A stretch of DNA of 41,215 bases. It comes from DASXZH01 sp036502005 (GTDB taxonomy: Bacteria; Armatimonadota; Fimbriimonadia; Fimbriimonadales; Fimbriimonadaceae). The position numbers and the translations under genes are program-made. The notes beneath the pieces are model-generated. The model saw only the letters and a program-made list of their open reading frames with translations. It ran no database searches and was not told the origin of the DNA. This document shows positions 15,903 through 24,130 of this stretch, in pieces; within the stretch, counting starts at the first letter, position 1, and the number at the start of each line of letters is the position of its first letter. The stretch is taken from NCBI GenBank assembly GCA_036502005.1, contig DASXZH010000013.1, positions 1-41,215 of the forward strand. The letters are read 5' to 3'.

Positions 15903-16614
15903 GGGCCCGGATATGCACGACATGGCATCCGCTCCGCTGCTGAAAAAGCAGCTCCTTTTCGAGACCCTTGCAATTCTGAGCGTGTTCTATCTGCCTTTCC
16001 TTTTAGGTGGAAGTGGCAGATATTTAGATGCAAGTTTAGCACTCACTGAAATCTACTATTTCCTTTATTGCTGCGCCAAGATCGGGTTGATTTTGTACCT
16101 GGTTTGGAGTGGTGGTGAGCGTTTTTCTAAGTTTGGCCTTGTCAAACCCAGGCCAAGCGATCTGTTTTGGGCGATTCCACTTTTATTGTTAGCCTGTGGC
16201 TTGCAAGTCTATTTAACGCTGTTTTTGGAGACCCATCACTTCTATATGGGATGGTCAGGGGATAACGGCGTGTACGCCGATATGCTGATTCATACACCGG
16301 GGGCGCTAGTCTCCGCCCTATCTACCTGCCTTTTCTGGTCGGGTTACCTAATCACACGTTTCGAACAGATCGGTACCAAAACAGTACTTGCCGTTTTACT
16401 CCCTGCCCTTCTTGCTGGCGCGCAGCACTTGTCCCTTTCCGAATGGGTTAGTAACGCTGCAATCTTTGTGGTCACCATCATCTTTGGGATTTACTTTGTT
16501 AAGTATCGACGCATTTGGCCCCTTGTGTTTGCGCAAGCTGGCCTGATTATCGTCTTGGAAGGCCATTTTTACTCGCTAACGCATCCCTTAATCCGGTTTG
16601 TTTTGAACCGTTAG
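15895..16614 (+). CDS. CPBP paralogue lacking the catalytic glutamates
   Basis: 239 aa with the same layout as its upstream neighbour: LLFETLAILSVFYLPFL, VWSGGERFSKFGLVKPRPSD (compare VWSGNEPFSKFGVVKFKLSD), several membrane helices, and RIWPLVFAQAGL near the end. At the position of EExxxRSY the sequence is STCLFWSGYLITRF, so both glutamates and the Arg are gone; the later His survives in AGAQHLSL. It is a tandem duplicate that has become a probable pseudoenzyme yet keeps an intact frame. ATG 15895 overlaps the frame-corrected upstream stop; ATG 15913 is an alternative. Confidence 0.7.
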   Translation: MVEGPDMHDMASAPLLKKQLLFETLAILSVFYLPFLLGGSGRYLDASLALTEIYYFLYCCAKIGLILYLVWSGGERFSKFGLVKPRPSDLFWAIPLLLLACGLQVYLTLFLETHHFYMGWSGDNGVYADMLIHTPGALVSALSTCLFWSGYLITRFEQIGTKTVLAVLLPALLAGAQHLSLSEWVSNAAIFVVTIIFGIYFVKYRRIWPLVFAQAGLIIVLEGHFYSLTHPLIRFVLNR

Positions 16615-16630
16615 GCCGGCTCCGTATCTG

Positions 16631-16750
16631 CTCCACGGGCTGTGGAGCGCTGAAGCTTGCTTTAGCCCTTATCGGGCAGCTTGCTGCCGGAAGTTCCGCA
16701 GCTATTTAACAAAAGTAGCAGCGGGAGCAAGCCCCACGCATTTCAGAGCT
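16631..16750. repeat. MITE-like three-hairpin repeat, family A copy 2
   Basis: Has GGCAGCTTGCTGCC at 16675-16688, a GAAGCTTGCTTTAGC left module, and GCGGGAGCAAGCCCCACGC as the right module (16721-16739). A CTCCAC/GTGGAG hairpin lies at the left (16631-16646). It sits just after the CPBP pair, which copy 1 precedes. Confidence 0.7.
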
Positions 16751-16803
16751 ACGAGGCGAAGATTTGGCGCGAAAGTTGCGTAATCTGTATTCAAGAGGCC
16801 GCA

Positions 16804-17442
16804 ATGTTCTTCCCATTTTCAAAGCGAAACCCACAAAATCAGAACAATCTGCATAATAGAAGTAAGGGCATGATTCTTCCTACCCCGCGACTGATTTTGC
16901 GAGACTTTGAAGCCAACGACTGGAACCGAGTTTTCGAGTATCAGTCGGAGCCCGAATATGCCCGCTTCAACAGCTGGAACCAGCGCACGGCAAAGGACGT
17001 GAAGGCGTTCGTCAACCGATTTATCGACTGGCAATACGAAACCCCGCGCACGCGCTACCAACTGGCCATCGTTTTAAGGTCGGAGCAAAAGGTTATTGGC
17101 AACTGCGGCGTTCGGTCGACCTCGCCGTGGAACGATGCCGAAATAGGCTTTGAGTTGGATCGCCAGTACTGGCACCAAGGCTATGCCACCGAAGCGGCGA
17201 ACGCCGTTTTGGAGTTCGCCTTTACTCGGCTGAACCTGCCGCAAGTGCGCGCCCACTGCGTTTCCGAGAACCTTGCCTCTGCCGCGGTTTTGAGGCGACT
17301 GGGGATGACGTTCGAGAAAACGGACCGCAACTCTCTGTGGATGAAAGATCAGTGGTGGAACACCGACCACTTTGTTCTTCCTCGCACTTCCTGGGAACGC
17401 TCGTTCCGAGGCGAGCATGCGGGACGAGCACAGATGCAGTAG
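16804..17442 (+). CDS. GNAT-family N-acetyltransferase (RimJ-like)
   Basis: 212 aa from ATG 16804, which follows AAGAGG by 5 nt; ATG 16870 (MILPTPRLILRDF) marks the start of the conserved domain and is an alternative. Fold landmarks: ILPTPRLILRDFEANDW, VIGNCGVRSTSPWNDAEIGFEL, YWHQGYATEAANAVLEFAF (acetyl-CoA loop QGYATEA) and VSENLASAAVLRRLGM. It transfers acetyl from acetyl-CoA to an amine, probably a protein N-terminus or small molecule; the substrate cannot be read from sequence. The C-terminal tail after ~195 is not part of the fold. Confidence 0.8.
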   Translation: MFFPFSKRNPQNQNNLHNRSKGMILPTPRLILRDFEANDWNRVFEYQSEPEYARFNSWNQRTAKDVKAFVNRFIDWQYETPRTRYQLAIVLRSEQKVIGNCGVRSTSPWNDAEIGFELDRQYWHQGYATEAANAVLEFAFTRLNLPQVRAHCVSENLASAAVLRRLGMTFEKTDRNSLWMKDQWWNTDHFVLPRTSWERSFRGEHAGRAQMQ

Positions 17443-17446
17443 GTCC

Positions 17447-17575
17447 TAGGCATTCGGCCTTAGGCATTGGGCCTTGGGGGGAGTTGGTAAGGGTAGTCTT
17501 AATTCCAAAGGCCGAAAGCCGAATGCCGAAGGCCAAGACCTTAGGCCGAACACCGAACGCCTAAGGCCTATCCCC
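17447..17575. repeat. Degenerate inverted repeat of GGCCGAA / TTCGGCC units
   Basis: Left part CATTCGGCCTTAGGCATTGG and right part of GCCGAATGCCGAAGGCC-like units can pair across a short spacer. The right arm runs into the start of the ABC transporter gene and supplies its probable ribosome-binding AAGG. A related element lies after the same gene at 19338-19516. Confidence 0.65.
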
Positions 17576-19336
17576 TTGCTCCGCTGGTTCAAATTTAAAA
17601 AACTCGACCCTCGCATCACCTCGGAACTGAAATCTCAAAAGAGATCCATTCGAAAGGGGTTAAGCTGCGTTGCCGTAACCTCAGTACTAACGGGCTTTAT
17701 GGTGCTGCTGGTGAAGCAGGCGCTGCAGTACGTTGAAGCTCAAGATTTAAGAGATCTATGCATCGTGAGCGCGCTTGTGGTCGGTGTCTTCGGGGTCAAA
17801 TACTCCTTTACGCGTGGTTCGACCTACTATCTCTCGGAAGCAGGCACGCGGCTTACAACGGACCTTCGAAACCGGATGTTTCGCAAACTCCAGTTGATGC
17901 CGATCAGCTTCTTTAACCGAAGCCGAACCGGGATCATCCAGAGCGTTCTCACCAACGACGTAAACCTCTATTCCTCGGCCATCGGGGTGATTCGGGACAG
18001 CATCGATGGCCCCGTCAAGGCTTTTGGCGCGCTCATCACCATTTTTGTGATCCAGTGGCAACTGGGGCTCATCTGCGTTCTCTTCCTCCCGCCCATCGCC
18101 TGGATGATTGCCGCGAATGGGAAGATGATTAAGGTGGCCCAAAGCAATGTTCAGAACGACTATGCCGAGCTAAAAGCGATGAGCCAGGAGTCGCTACAGG
18201 GCGTCCGCGTGATAAAGGCGTTTTCCGCGCAAGACCGCATCCTTTCTATCTATGAAAAGCTGACCTATAAGAGTTACGACAGCCAAATGGAGGCGACCAA
18301 AATCGTCTCTGCCCTGCGGCCATTGATCGAGTTGGTTGGGGCAGTTGCCATCGCGGCCGTTTTGCTCTACTGCGTCTATCTTTCTAAAAGCACCCAGTAT
18401 GAGATCTCGAAAATCGGGGCCGTGCTTTACGCGTTTGATGTCATCAACTCGGGCTTTCGCACGATGGGCAACGTGAATACGACCTACAACCAGGTGCAAG
18501 CTGGCGCGGACCGCGTTTATAAGGAGATTTTGGACCAACCGATTGAAGTAGGAGACGACCCCTCAGCGACTATTCTTTCGGATGTTAAGGGGCGGGTTGA
18601 GTTCCGCAATGTCAGCTTCACCTATGCGGATGGAACGGATGCTTTGCGCGATGTCAGCTTTGTGATTGAGCCGGATACGAGCCTGGCCTTGGTCGGAAGC
18701 AGCGGCGCGGGAAAGAGCACCATCGCCGATTTGCTGCTTCGCTTTTACGAGCCCACTTCGGGCGAGATACTGCTAGATGGCGTCAACATTTCGAGCTTGA
18801 AGCTGAGTTGGTATCGGGCGTTGATTGGGGTGGTTCCCCAACACGTTTTCCTTTTTTCCGGCTCTATAAAGGACAACATTCTTTTCGGCCGGGACGCTTC
18901 TTCGATAGCTGATGTTGAAGGGGCGGCAAAAGCCGCACATGCGGACGGGTTTATCGAAGATTTGCCGCAACGATACGACACCGTTTTGGGTGAAACAGGA
19001 GTTGGTATTAGTGGAGGCGAAAAACAGCGGGTGGCGATCGCGCGGGCGGTTATTAGGAAGCCACAGATATTGCTTTTGGATGAAGCGACGAGCAGCCTCG
19101 ACGCGGTGAGCGAGAAGAAGGTGCAAGAGGCGCTGGATGAAGTGATGCAGAACCGCACGACTTTGTTTATCGCCCACCGGCTCACCAGCGCGGCGCGGGC
19201 CGACACGATTTTGATGCTGAGCCACGGCGAGGTTATTGAGGGCGGCTCACACCAGGAACTGCTTAAAAAGGGCGGCGCCTACGCCGCAATGTACCGGGCT
19301 TTCAGCAGCGGGGTTTTGGAAGAAGCGTTTGTGTGA
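17576..19336 (+). CDS. ABC exporter, MsbA/MDR-type half transporter
   Basis: 586 aa from TTG 17576. A GTG-like frame extends to 17474 but there translates repeat DNA (KGRKPNAEGQDLRPN), so I reject it. Six-helix membrane domain ~20-310, then the nucleotide-binding domain: Walker A GSSGAGKST, Q-loop GVVPQHVFLFSG, signature GISGGEKQR, Walker B ILLLDEATSSLD and H-loop FIAHRLTS. It works as a homodimer exporting lipid, glycolipid or drug-like substrates. The sequence cannot fix the cargo. No partner half-transporter is nearby. Confidence 0.9.
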   Translation: MLRWFKFKKLDPRITSELKSQKRSIRKGLSCVAVTSVLTGFMVLLVKQALQYVEAQDLRDLCIVSALVVGVFGVKYSFTRGSTYYLSEAGTRLTTDLRNRMFRKLQLMPISFFNRSRTGIIQSVLTNDVNLYSSAIGVIRDSIDGPVKAFGALITIFVIQWQLGLICVLFLPPIAWMIAANGKMIKVAQSNVQNDYAELKAMSQESLQGVRVIKAFSAQDRILSIYEKLTYKSYDSQMEATKIVSALRPLIELVGAVAIAAVLLYCVYLSKSTQYEISKIGAVLYAFDVINSGFRTMGNVNTTYNQVQAGADRVYKEILDQPIEVGDDPSATILSDVKGRVEFRNVSFTYADGTDALRDVSFVIEPDTSLALVGSSGAGKSTIADLLLRFYEPTSGEILLDGVNISSLKLSWYRALIGVVPQHVFLFSGSIKDNILFGRDASSIADVEGAAKAAHADGFIEDLPQRYDTVLGETGVGISGGEKQRVAIARAVIRKPQILLLDEATSSLDAVSEKKVQEALDEVMQNRTTLFIAHRLTSAARADTILMLSHGEVIEGGSHQELLKKGGAYAAMYRAFSSGVLEEAFV

Positions 19337-19337
19337 A

Positions 19338-19516
19338 AGGCCTTGGGTGTTCGGCATTCGGCCCTAGGGGCGGAGAGTTTCGTTCTTATCCTATCAGGCC
19401 CTGCATAGTTCCCTGCTGAATGCGCATGCCGTATTCCGATTACCGAAATCCAACATTCCCACACCTAAGGCCGAACGCCGAAGGCCAAAAAAGGACGAAG
19501 TCCGAAGTCTTAAGGC
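19338..19516. repeat. Degenerate inverted repeat of GGCCGAA / TTCGGCC units
   Basis: CCTTGGGTGTTCGGCATTCGG near 19342-19362 pairs with CCGAACGCCGAAGGCC-type units at 19469-19487, with a unique ~100-nt spacer. The right edge (CTTAAGGCCTAA) overlaps the stop codon of the amidohydrolase at 19510-19512. Sister of the element at 17447-17575. Confidence 0.65.
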
Positions 19517-20478
19517 CTAATTCCCAGCACTCTCTCAGCATTCCCATGAGCGATCTTCTCTTTATCTTCTGCGCTCACCGGTAAAGAATCCAAGAACGCC
19601 TTCCCCTTAGTATTTGCGCTGAACGGATAATCGACCGAGAACAAAAGATGGTCCACGCCGCAAACTTCTAAGGCGCATTGGAACGGAGGCAAGGTGAAGT
19701 AGCCGCTTGTGGTTACGTAAAAGTTGGATTTGAAAAACTCCGCCACAGATTTCGACAAGTTAGCCTGACGCGAGAGCACGGCATCAGCACGCATGATCGA
19801 AAAAGGCAAATTCTCGCCCATGTGCCCGATGATGATCCGCAGGTCCGGAAGCTTATCGAACAGGCCAGAAACGATGAGCCGCAGCACGTGCAACCCGGTT
19901 TCCACATGCCAGCCCCAGCCGGCGATGGACAGGGTTTGGCCCAGACTATTTGGCAACTTCGAATAATAGGCTTCTTGAACCGCTTGAGGAGGTGGCGCGG
20001 GGTGAAGATAGATTGGCACATTGAGCTCAACAGCGGCCTTAAAGACTGGCAGAAACCTCTCATCATCGTAGAAAAGCCCTTTGCAAGTTCCATCGATCAT
20101 GGCTCCCACAAAGCCATATTCTTGAACGCAGCGCTTAAGCTCGTCGGCGGCTTTTTCCGGCTCTGCCATGCCGAGTGCCGCGAATGCCGCGAACCGGGTT
20201 GGGTGTTCTCGCACGGCTTTCGCAGCAATCTCATTGGAATCCCTAACGATTGCTGTTGCGGTTGCTGGGTCCACACGGTCTAAGAGAATTCCGGAAAGAG
20301 AGAGCACTTGAAGGCTGACTCCGCCCTCGTCCATGTCTTTTAACCTCTCTTCGCCGAGGTCTTTTTGCTTGCGGAGGATATCTGCCATAGCCGGATTTAG
20401 GGCTCCAAACCCAAACTGTGCGGTCACTTCCAAATACATGGGGCTTACAAAATGCTCTTCCAGGGTGATGATTCTCAT
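19510..20478 (-). CDS. Amidohydrolase-family (ACMSD/LigW-like) metal-dependent decarboxylase or hydrolase
   Basis: 322 aa TIM-barrel of the amidohydrolase 2 family. Metal and catalytic residues visible: EEHF at 7-10, YLHPAPPP (~156-163), IIIGHMGENLPF (~216-227) and LLFSVDYPFS (~279-288). This order matches gamma-resorcylate / 5-carboxyvanillate / ACMSD-type non-oxidative decarboxylases; hydrolase activity cannot be excluded. Monocistronic as far as visible. No aromatic-degradation genes are nearby to fix the substrate. The stop codon lies inside a repeat. Confidence 0.8.
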   Translation of the reverse strand: MRIITLEEHFVSPMYLEVTAQFGFGALNPAMADILRKQKDLGEERLKDMDEGGVSLQVLSLSGILLDRVDPATATAIVRDSNEIAAKAVREHPTRFAAFAALGMAEPEKAADELKRCVQEYGFVGAMIDGTCKGLFYDDERFLPVFKAAVELNVPIYLHPAPPPQAVQEAYYSKLPNSLGQTLSIAGWGWHVETGLHVLRLIVSGLFDKLPDLRIIIGHMGENLPFSIMRADAVLSRQANLSKSVAEFFKSNFYVTTSGYFTLPPFQCALEVCGVDHLLFSVDYPFSANTKGKAFLDSLPVSAEDKEKIAHGNAERVLGIRP

Positions 20479-20637
20479 GGGCTAGGGATTCTTCTACGGC
20501 GGGAAGCGGGCCCTGCGATTTGGGAAAGTTCTTGTGGTAAGCCGAGTTACGCCTGCTCCGTCGCAACGCTCCGCGAAAGGTTGCACTAATTTGCAGGCTT
20601 TGTGCATATGCTCTTTCAAGCCTTTCACAATAAAGAT

Positions 20638-21450
20638 ATGGCGAGCGAGACATGCCGCATAGATGGAATCCTCGCCACCGAGGCAAATAGAGCAGTTATC
20701 TTCCGGCGTGGCCCGAGCAAATATTGCCAGATGCTGATTTGGGATCTGAATGTTGACCGGGTAGTTCCCGGCCAATGGCTTCACGGCCAAGTAATGACTC
20801 GAAAGTGCGACGTTAGCCCAAATGGGCGCTATCTTATTTTGGCTGCCGCAGATTATCGCAGGACCAAACGCGATTTTGAAAACCTTGGAGGTTGGACTGC
20901 CGTTACTCGGCCGCCTTACTTCACAGCGATTGCCCTTTGGCTAACGGGAACAACATATAACAATGGCGGAATCTGGCTGAACAATACAAACTTGGGCGTT
21001 AACCCACCTGCCACTATCATCAAGCATATATTTTGGAAAGAGGTTCGGCCTCCGAGCAAAGCAATAACCATCACCGAACTGGGAGTGGGCATTGTCGATG
21101 GTGAGGAAAAGATTTTCAGCATGCGGCTAAAACGCCGCGGTTGGACAACGGTAGGAAAGCATGTCATGGAAAAACCTTTTGCCAATGGCCGACTACGGAG
21201 GGAAATTGAATGGCCACATGATCGGTGGAGCATTCTTGACAGGGCGGGGGATGTCGTTCGAGCATGGAATCCGGGGGATGATCACTGGCAATGGCTAGAT
21301 GTGGACGCCAATGATCGCGTTATCTTTGGCGAAGAGGGCTGCCTTTGGGCATGGGAGCGTATTCCCAACGGCGACCCGACAATGATTGCCGATTTGAACC
21401 CGAATACGTTTAAAGCCATTCCGCCCCCAAAAGAGGCCCTGGAATGGTAA
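20638..21450 (+). CDS. Conserved-looking hypothetical protein
   Basis: 270 aa from ATG 20638 (MASETCRIDGILATEANRAV); ATG 20608 is possible, and neither has a strong ribosome-binding site. Notable stretches: AVIFRRGPSKYCQMLIWDL, CDVSPNGRYLILAAADYR, GWTAVTRPPYFTAIALW, and DRAGDVVRAWNPGDDHWQWL near the end. No signal peptide. The repeated Asp-Gly-Arg / Trp-Asp turns suggest a beta-rich, possibly propeller-like fold, but I cannot name a family. Confidence 0.65.
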   Translation: MASETCRIDGILATEANRAVIFRRGPSKYCQMLIWDLNVDRVVPGQWLHGQVMTRKCDVSPNGRYLILAAADYRRTKRDFENLGGWTAVTRPPYFTAIALWLTGTTYNNGGIWLNNTNLGVNPPATIIKHIFWKEVRPPSKAITITELGVGIVDGEEKIFSMRLKRRGWTTVGKHVMEKPFANGRLRREIEWPHDRWSILDRAGDVVRAWNPGDDHWQWLDVDANDRVIFGEEGCLWAWERIPNGDPTMIADLNPNTFKAIPPPKEALEW

Positions 21451-21511
21451 ATCTCGTGTTAAGCTCATAAGTAGTGGATTTCTTTCGACACCCGCACTCA
21501 CGCAGACTCTT

Positions 21512-21617
21512 CACCTCTCCCGGGAGGAGAGGTCGGAAGCTTTCCAATATGCGCACAGCAGTCCAACCCGTAAACATCGACAAAGGAAAGCGCTGAGGAA
21601 CGAAGCGGGAGAGGCTC
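21512..21617. repeat. CTCTCC-type palindromic repeat, family B copy 1, interrupted by a ~55-nt insertion
   Basis: CCTCTCCCGGGAGGAGAGG starts the copy and CTGAGGAACGAAGCGGGAGAGG (21593-21614) ends it, the same halves that lie side by side in copy 3 (25063-25117). Between them sits ~55 nt of unrelated sequence bounded by GCTTTCC (21539-21545) and GGAAAGC (21585-21591), a perfect 7-bp inverted pair. Confidence 0.7.
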
Positions 21618-21642
21618 AGACAACCCATCACGGAAATCACAT

Positions 21643-22506
21643 ATGAACCCTCCCAAAATTGGATTTGCTGATTCCCAACCCCTCCTCATTATCGACGGCG
21701 ATAACCTGGCCCACCGCGCGTACCATTCCACACCGAAGACCGTGACCAGCGCCGATGGCCTGGTGATAAACGCCATCGTGGGGTTCACGAGCATGCTTGT
21801 GAACCTTTGGCAGAAAGAACAGCCACGCGGGGTTTTTGTCGCTTGGGACACGCTGGGAGTCGACACCTATCGCAGCGAGCTTTGGCCCCCTTACCAAACC
21901 GGGCGCGTTTTCGACCACGAAATCAAAGTTCAGTTAAATCTTTTACCGGAACTGTGCAAAGCCTTTGGCTTTGCAATCGGAAAAGAAGCGGGATATGAAG
22001 CGGATGACTTCATGGCGGCAGCCGCCATCGCAGAAACTGCGCGTGCGGGCAAGAGTTTGCTCCTCACCACGGACCGAGACGCCTATCAGTTGGTAAACGA
22101 AAGCGTTACCGTTTTGGCCCCATCGCGGGTGTCACGCGAGTTGGACCGGATAGGCCCGCCGGAAGTGGTTAACCGGATGGGCGTTCTGCCCGAGCAAGTG
22201 GCCGACTTTAAAGCCCTAAGCGGAGACGCTTCTGACAAAATCCCGGGGCTTAAGGGTATCGGCCCAAAGACCGCTGCGGAGATGCTCCTAAAGCATGGAA
22301 GTTTGGAGAACATTTTAGAGACATGGACCCGCCCCGGAGATGCCGAACTAGCCTTAAAGTTTAGAGAAGTGGTGCGGATGAGGCCCGACTGCGCGGTTAC
22401 TTTGCCCGATTCCGGCCCTCCCGATTGGGCCGCCGGCGCGGCCGCTCTAAGGCACTTTGGGGCGAGCAACTTGGCGGATCGGGTTGAGAAAATGGCTCAA
22501 AGCTGA
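21643..22506 (+). CDS. Stand-alone 5'-3' exonuclease (FEN-like, PolA N-domain type)
   Basis: 287 aa, equal to the 5'-nuclease domain of DNA polymerase I without the polymerase. Metal-site motifs: LLIIDGDNLAHRAYH, VAWDTLGVDTYRSEL, GYEADDFMAAAA and LLLTTDRDAYQLV, then the helix-hairpin-helix GDASDKIPGLKGIGPKTAAEML. It would process flaps and RNA primers. Start ATG 21643 has no clear ribosome-binding site. A full-length polA elsewhere is expected but cannot be seen here. Confidence 0.88.
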   Translation: MNPPKIGFADSQPLLIIDGDNLAHRAYHSTPKTVTSADGLVINAIVGFTSMLVNLWQKEQPRGVFVAWDTLGVDTYRSELWPPYQTGRVFDHEIKVQLNLLPELCKAFGFAIGKEAGYEADDFMAAAAIAETARAGKSLLLTTDRDAYQLVNESVTVLAPSRVSRELDRIGPPEVVNRMGVLPEQVADFKALSGDASDKIPGLKGIGPKTAAEMLLKHGSLENILETWTRPGDAELALKFREVVRMRPDCAVTLPDSGPPDWAAGAAALRHFGASNLADRVEKMAQS

Positions 22507-22517
22507 AAGGGGTCATG

Positions 22518-22523
22518 TATAAT
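22518..22523 (+). promoter_or_regulatory. Candidate -10 box (TATAAT) for a leaderless antitoxin transcript
   Basis: Perfect TATAAT ending 6 nt before ATG 22530. It lies between the exonuclease stop and the antitoxin start. The upstream in-frame ATG at 22515 overlaps this box. Confidence 0.5.
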
Positions 22524-22529
22524 GACCAT

Positions 22530-22763
22530 ATGCAGACCATTTCTGTAACGGAGTTCAAAGCTCATTGTTTGGAGCTGATAAAGCAAGTGAAGGCATCAGG
22601 AGATCCGTTGTTGCTTACGAATCGGGGTGAGGTTACGGCAATGCTCTGTCCCCCGCCTAAAGCGGAGAAGAAAAAGTGGGTCTTCGGCTCTTTACGGGAT
22701 GAAATTGAGATCCTGGGTGACCTGGTTGAGCCAACAGGAGAAGTTTGGGACGCTGAGCTTTGA
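22530..22763 (+). CDS. Phd/YefM-type antitoxin
   Basis: 77 aa beginning MQTISVTEFKAHCLELIKQV, the Phd/YefM DNA-binding fold, followed by GDPLLLTNRGEVTAML and a C-terminal tail (EILGDLVEPTGEVWDAEL) that would wrap the toxin. The gene overlaps the PIN toxin as TTGA. It neutralises the toxin and probably represses its own promoter. ATG 22515 upstream would add MYNDH; I prefer 22530 because of the TATAAT position. Confidence 0.85.
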   Translation: MQTISVTEFKAHCLELIKQVKASGDPLLLTNRGEVTAMLCPPPKAEKKKWVFGSLRDEIEILGDLVEPTGEVWDAEL

Positions 22764-23143
22764 TCCTTCTCGATACTCATATTTGGATTTGGTTAAGTGC
22801 GACGCCTGAAAAGCTTCCGAGAAGTTTGTGGGTGAAGTTGAGTGAAAGGGACAAAGAGTTTGGAGTTTCAGCACTAACAATTTGGGAAGCTCTGCTGGTT
22901 TTTCAGAAGGGGCGATTATATTCGCCGCTGCCGCCTGTTGAAACGATCAGAAAGCTCTTATCAGAAAGTGGCGTCAGCGTGATTCCAGCGGATGGAGAGA
23001 TCAGCATTCTAGCGCAGTCACTTGAGTTTCGACACAATGATCCTGCAGACCGCTTTATTGCTGCGACAGCCTACCATTTGGGTTGTCCATTGGCAACCGT
23101 CGACCAATACTTGCTCGCTCTTCCATGGCTCCGAACCCTTTAG
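22760..23143 (+). CDS. PIN-domain ribonuclease toxin (VapC-like)
   Basis: 127 aa from TTG 22760, overlapping the antitoxin stop by 4 nt. PIN acidic residues: Asp in ILLDTHIWIW, Glu in LTIWEALLVF, Asp in NDPADRFIAATA, and the late TVDQ. VapC-type toxins cleave tRNA or rRNA when freed from antitoxin. The 3' end overlaps the convergent oxidoreductase gene by 4 nt. The pair is compact and apparently intact. Confidence 0.88.
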   Translation: MILLDTHIWIWLSATPEKLPRSLWVKLSERDKEFGVSALTIWEALLVFQKGRLYSPLPPVETIRKLLSESGVSVIPADGEISILAQSLEFRHNDPADRFIAATAYHLGCPLATVDQYLLALPWLRTL

Positions 23144-24108
23144 ACGTCGACCCAGACTCTGCTTTCCGCCGCTCGGTAAATCGCGTCCATCACCTTGTCC
23201 CTCTTTACCGCCTCTTCCGGCTTAACCAACTCCACCGTTTTGCCTTCCAAGAACTCCAGAAACGCCGAAAAGCCGGCCGTCACATTCTCGCCAACGTCAA
23301 CCTTTTCGAACTTGCCATCCGTTCCGGCAAGCAACAAGTCAACACCCACCGTGGCATGGCCTTTCGTTCCGGCAACTTGCAGCCGGATCGGATCGGCGAC
23401 GTCATCCCAAGCGGCAGCCAGCGTCCCAATAACGCCGCTCTTAAAAATAAGCAGCGCTTCGCCGATCTCCTCGCAGCCCTCGTAGCGTGCAGTGCCGTTA
23501 GACATCGTTGCCGTAACCGAGACGATGTCACCGAACATCCACATAAGCTGGTCCAAAACGTGGGTGCCCAAATCGCCGAAAGCGCCCACGCCCGCTTGAC
23601 TCCGGTCCGCCATCCAGCGGTAATCGGTATCAAACCAGCCACCAAGCGCGCCACTGTGGCAACAGGATGCCCGAACCCGCGTAACTGAACCAAAAAAGCC
23701 TTCATCTACCCGTTTTTTGAGTTCCAGATGCTTGGCATCGCCACGCATCATGTAGCCGGTTTGGAATATGTTGCCGTGCTTTTGTAGGAGCTCAAGGATT
23801 GCTCCCGACTGTGCGCCGTTAAAACCCATCGGCTTTTCGATAAACAGCGGTTTGCCGGTTGGAGCAAGTTGGGAAACCAGATCCAAATGGTGAACAGTCT
23901 CGCTGCAAATCACGTAACCATCGACCTTGCTATCGGCTGCCAATGCCTCAACGGATTGAGACGTACACCCTAGCTCTGAGGCGTACTTGGCCGCGCGAAC
24001 AGAGTCGGGGTCCCACACCCCAGCACTGGTAAAGCCCTTTTCAATCGATTGCTTGGCAAACGCGGGTGTGTGTATGTGGCCTGTTCCGGCCCATGCAAGT
24101 CTTGGCAT
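23140..24108 (-). CDS. Gfo/Idh/MocA-family NAD(P)-dependent oxidoreductase
   Basis: 322 aa. N-terminal Rossmann fold with LAWAGTGHIH (nucleotide loop 7-12), SETVHHLDLV, and the family hallmark FIEKPMG (Glu91-Lys92-Pro93). The C-terminal alpha/beta domain contains GGGWFDTDYRWM-like substrate-site sequence (residues ~160-170) and GAFGDLGTHVLDQLMWMFG, where His is the usual catalytic residue. The substrate is probably a sugar or inositol derivative. Isolated gene; the start ATG 24108 lacks a ribosome-binding site. Confidence 0.88.
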   Translation of the reverse strand: MPRLAWAGTGHIHTPAFAKQSIEKGFTSAGVWDPDSVRAAKYASELGCTSQSVEALAADSKVDGYVICSETVHHLDLVSQLAPTGKPLFIEKPMGFNGAQSGAILELLQKHGNIFQTGYMMRGDAKHLELKKRVDEGFFGSVTRVRASCCHSGALGGWFDTDYRWMADRSQAGVGAFGDLGTHVLDQLMWMFGDIVSVTATMSNGTARYEGCEEIGEALLIFKSGVIGTLAAAWDDVADPIRLQVAGTKGHATVGVDLLLAGTDGKFEKVDVGENVTAGFSAFLEFLEGKTVELVKPEEAVKRDKVMDAIYRAAESRVWVDV

Positions 24109-24130
24109 GAATAGAGTTTGACACCGCAGG

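Noticed and set aside
17474..17575. Upstream extension of the ABC exporter
   Set aside because: It translates the GGCCGAA repeat and has no counterpart in exporter N-termini.
19678..20283. 201-codon plus-strand frame opposite the amidohydrolase
   Set aside because: Antisense to conserved metal-binding motifs and lacking any recognisable feature.
23083..23688. 201-codon plus-strand frame after the PIN toxin
   Set aside because: Lies antisense to the MocA-type oxidoreductase; composition (many Arg, His, Pro) is that of a shadow.
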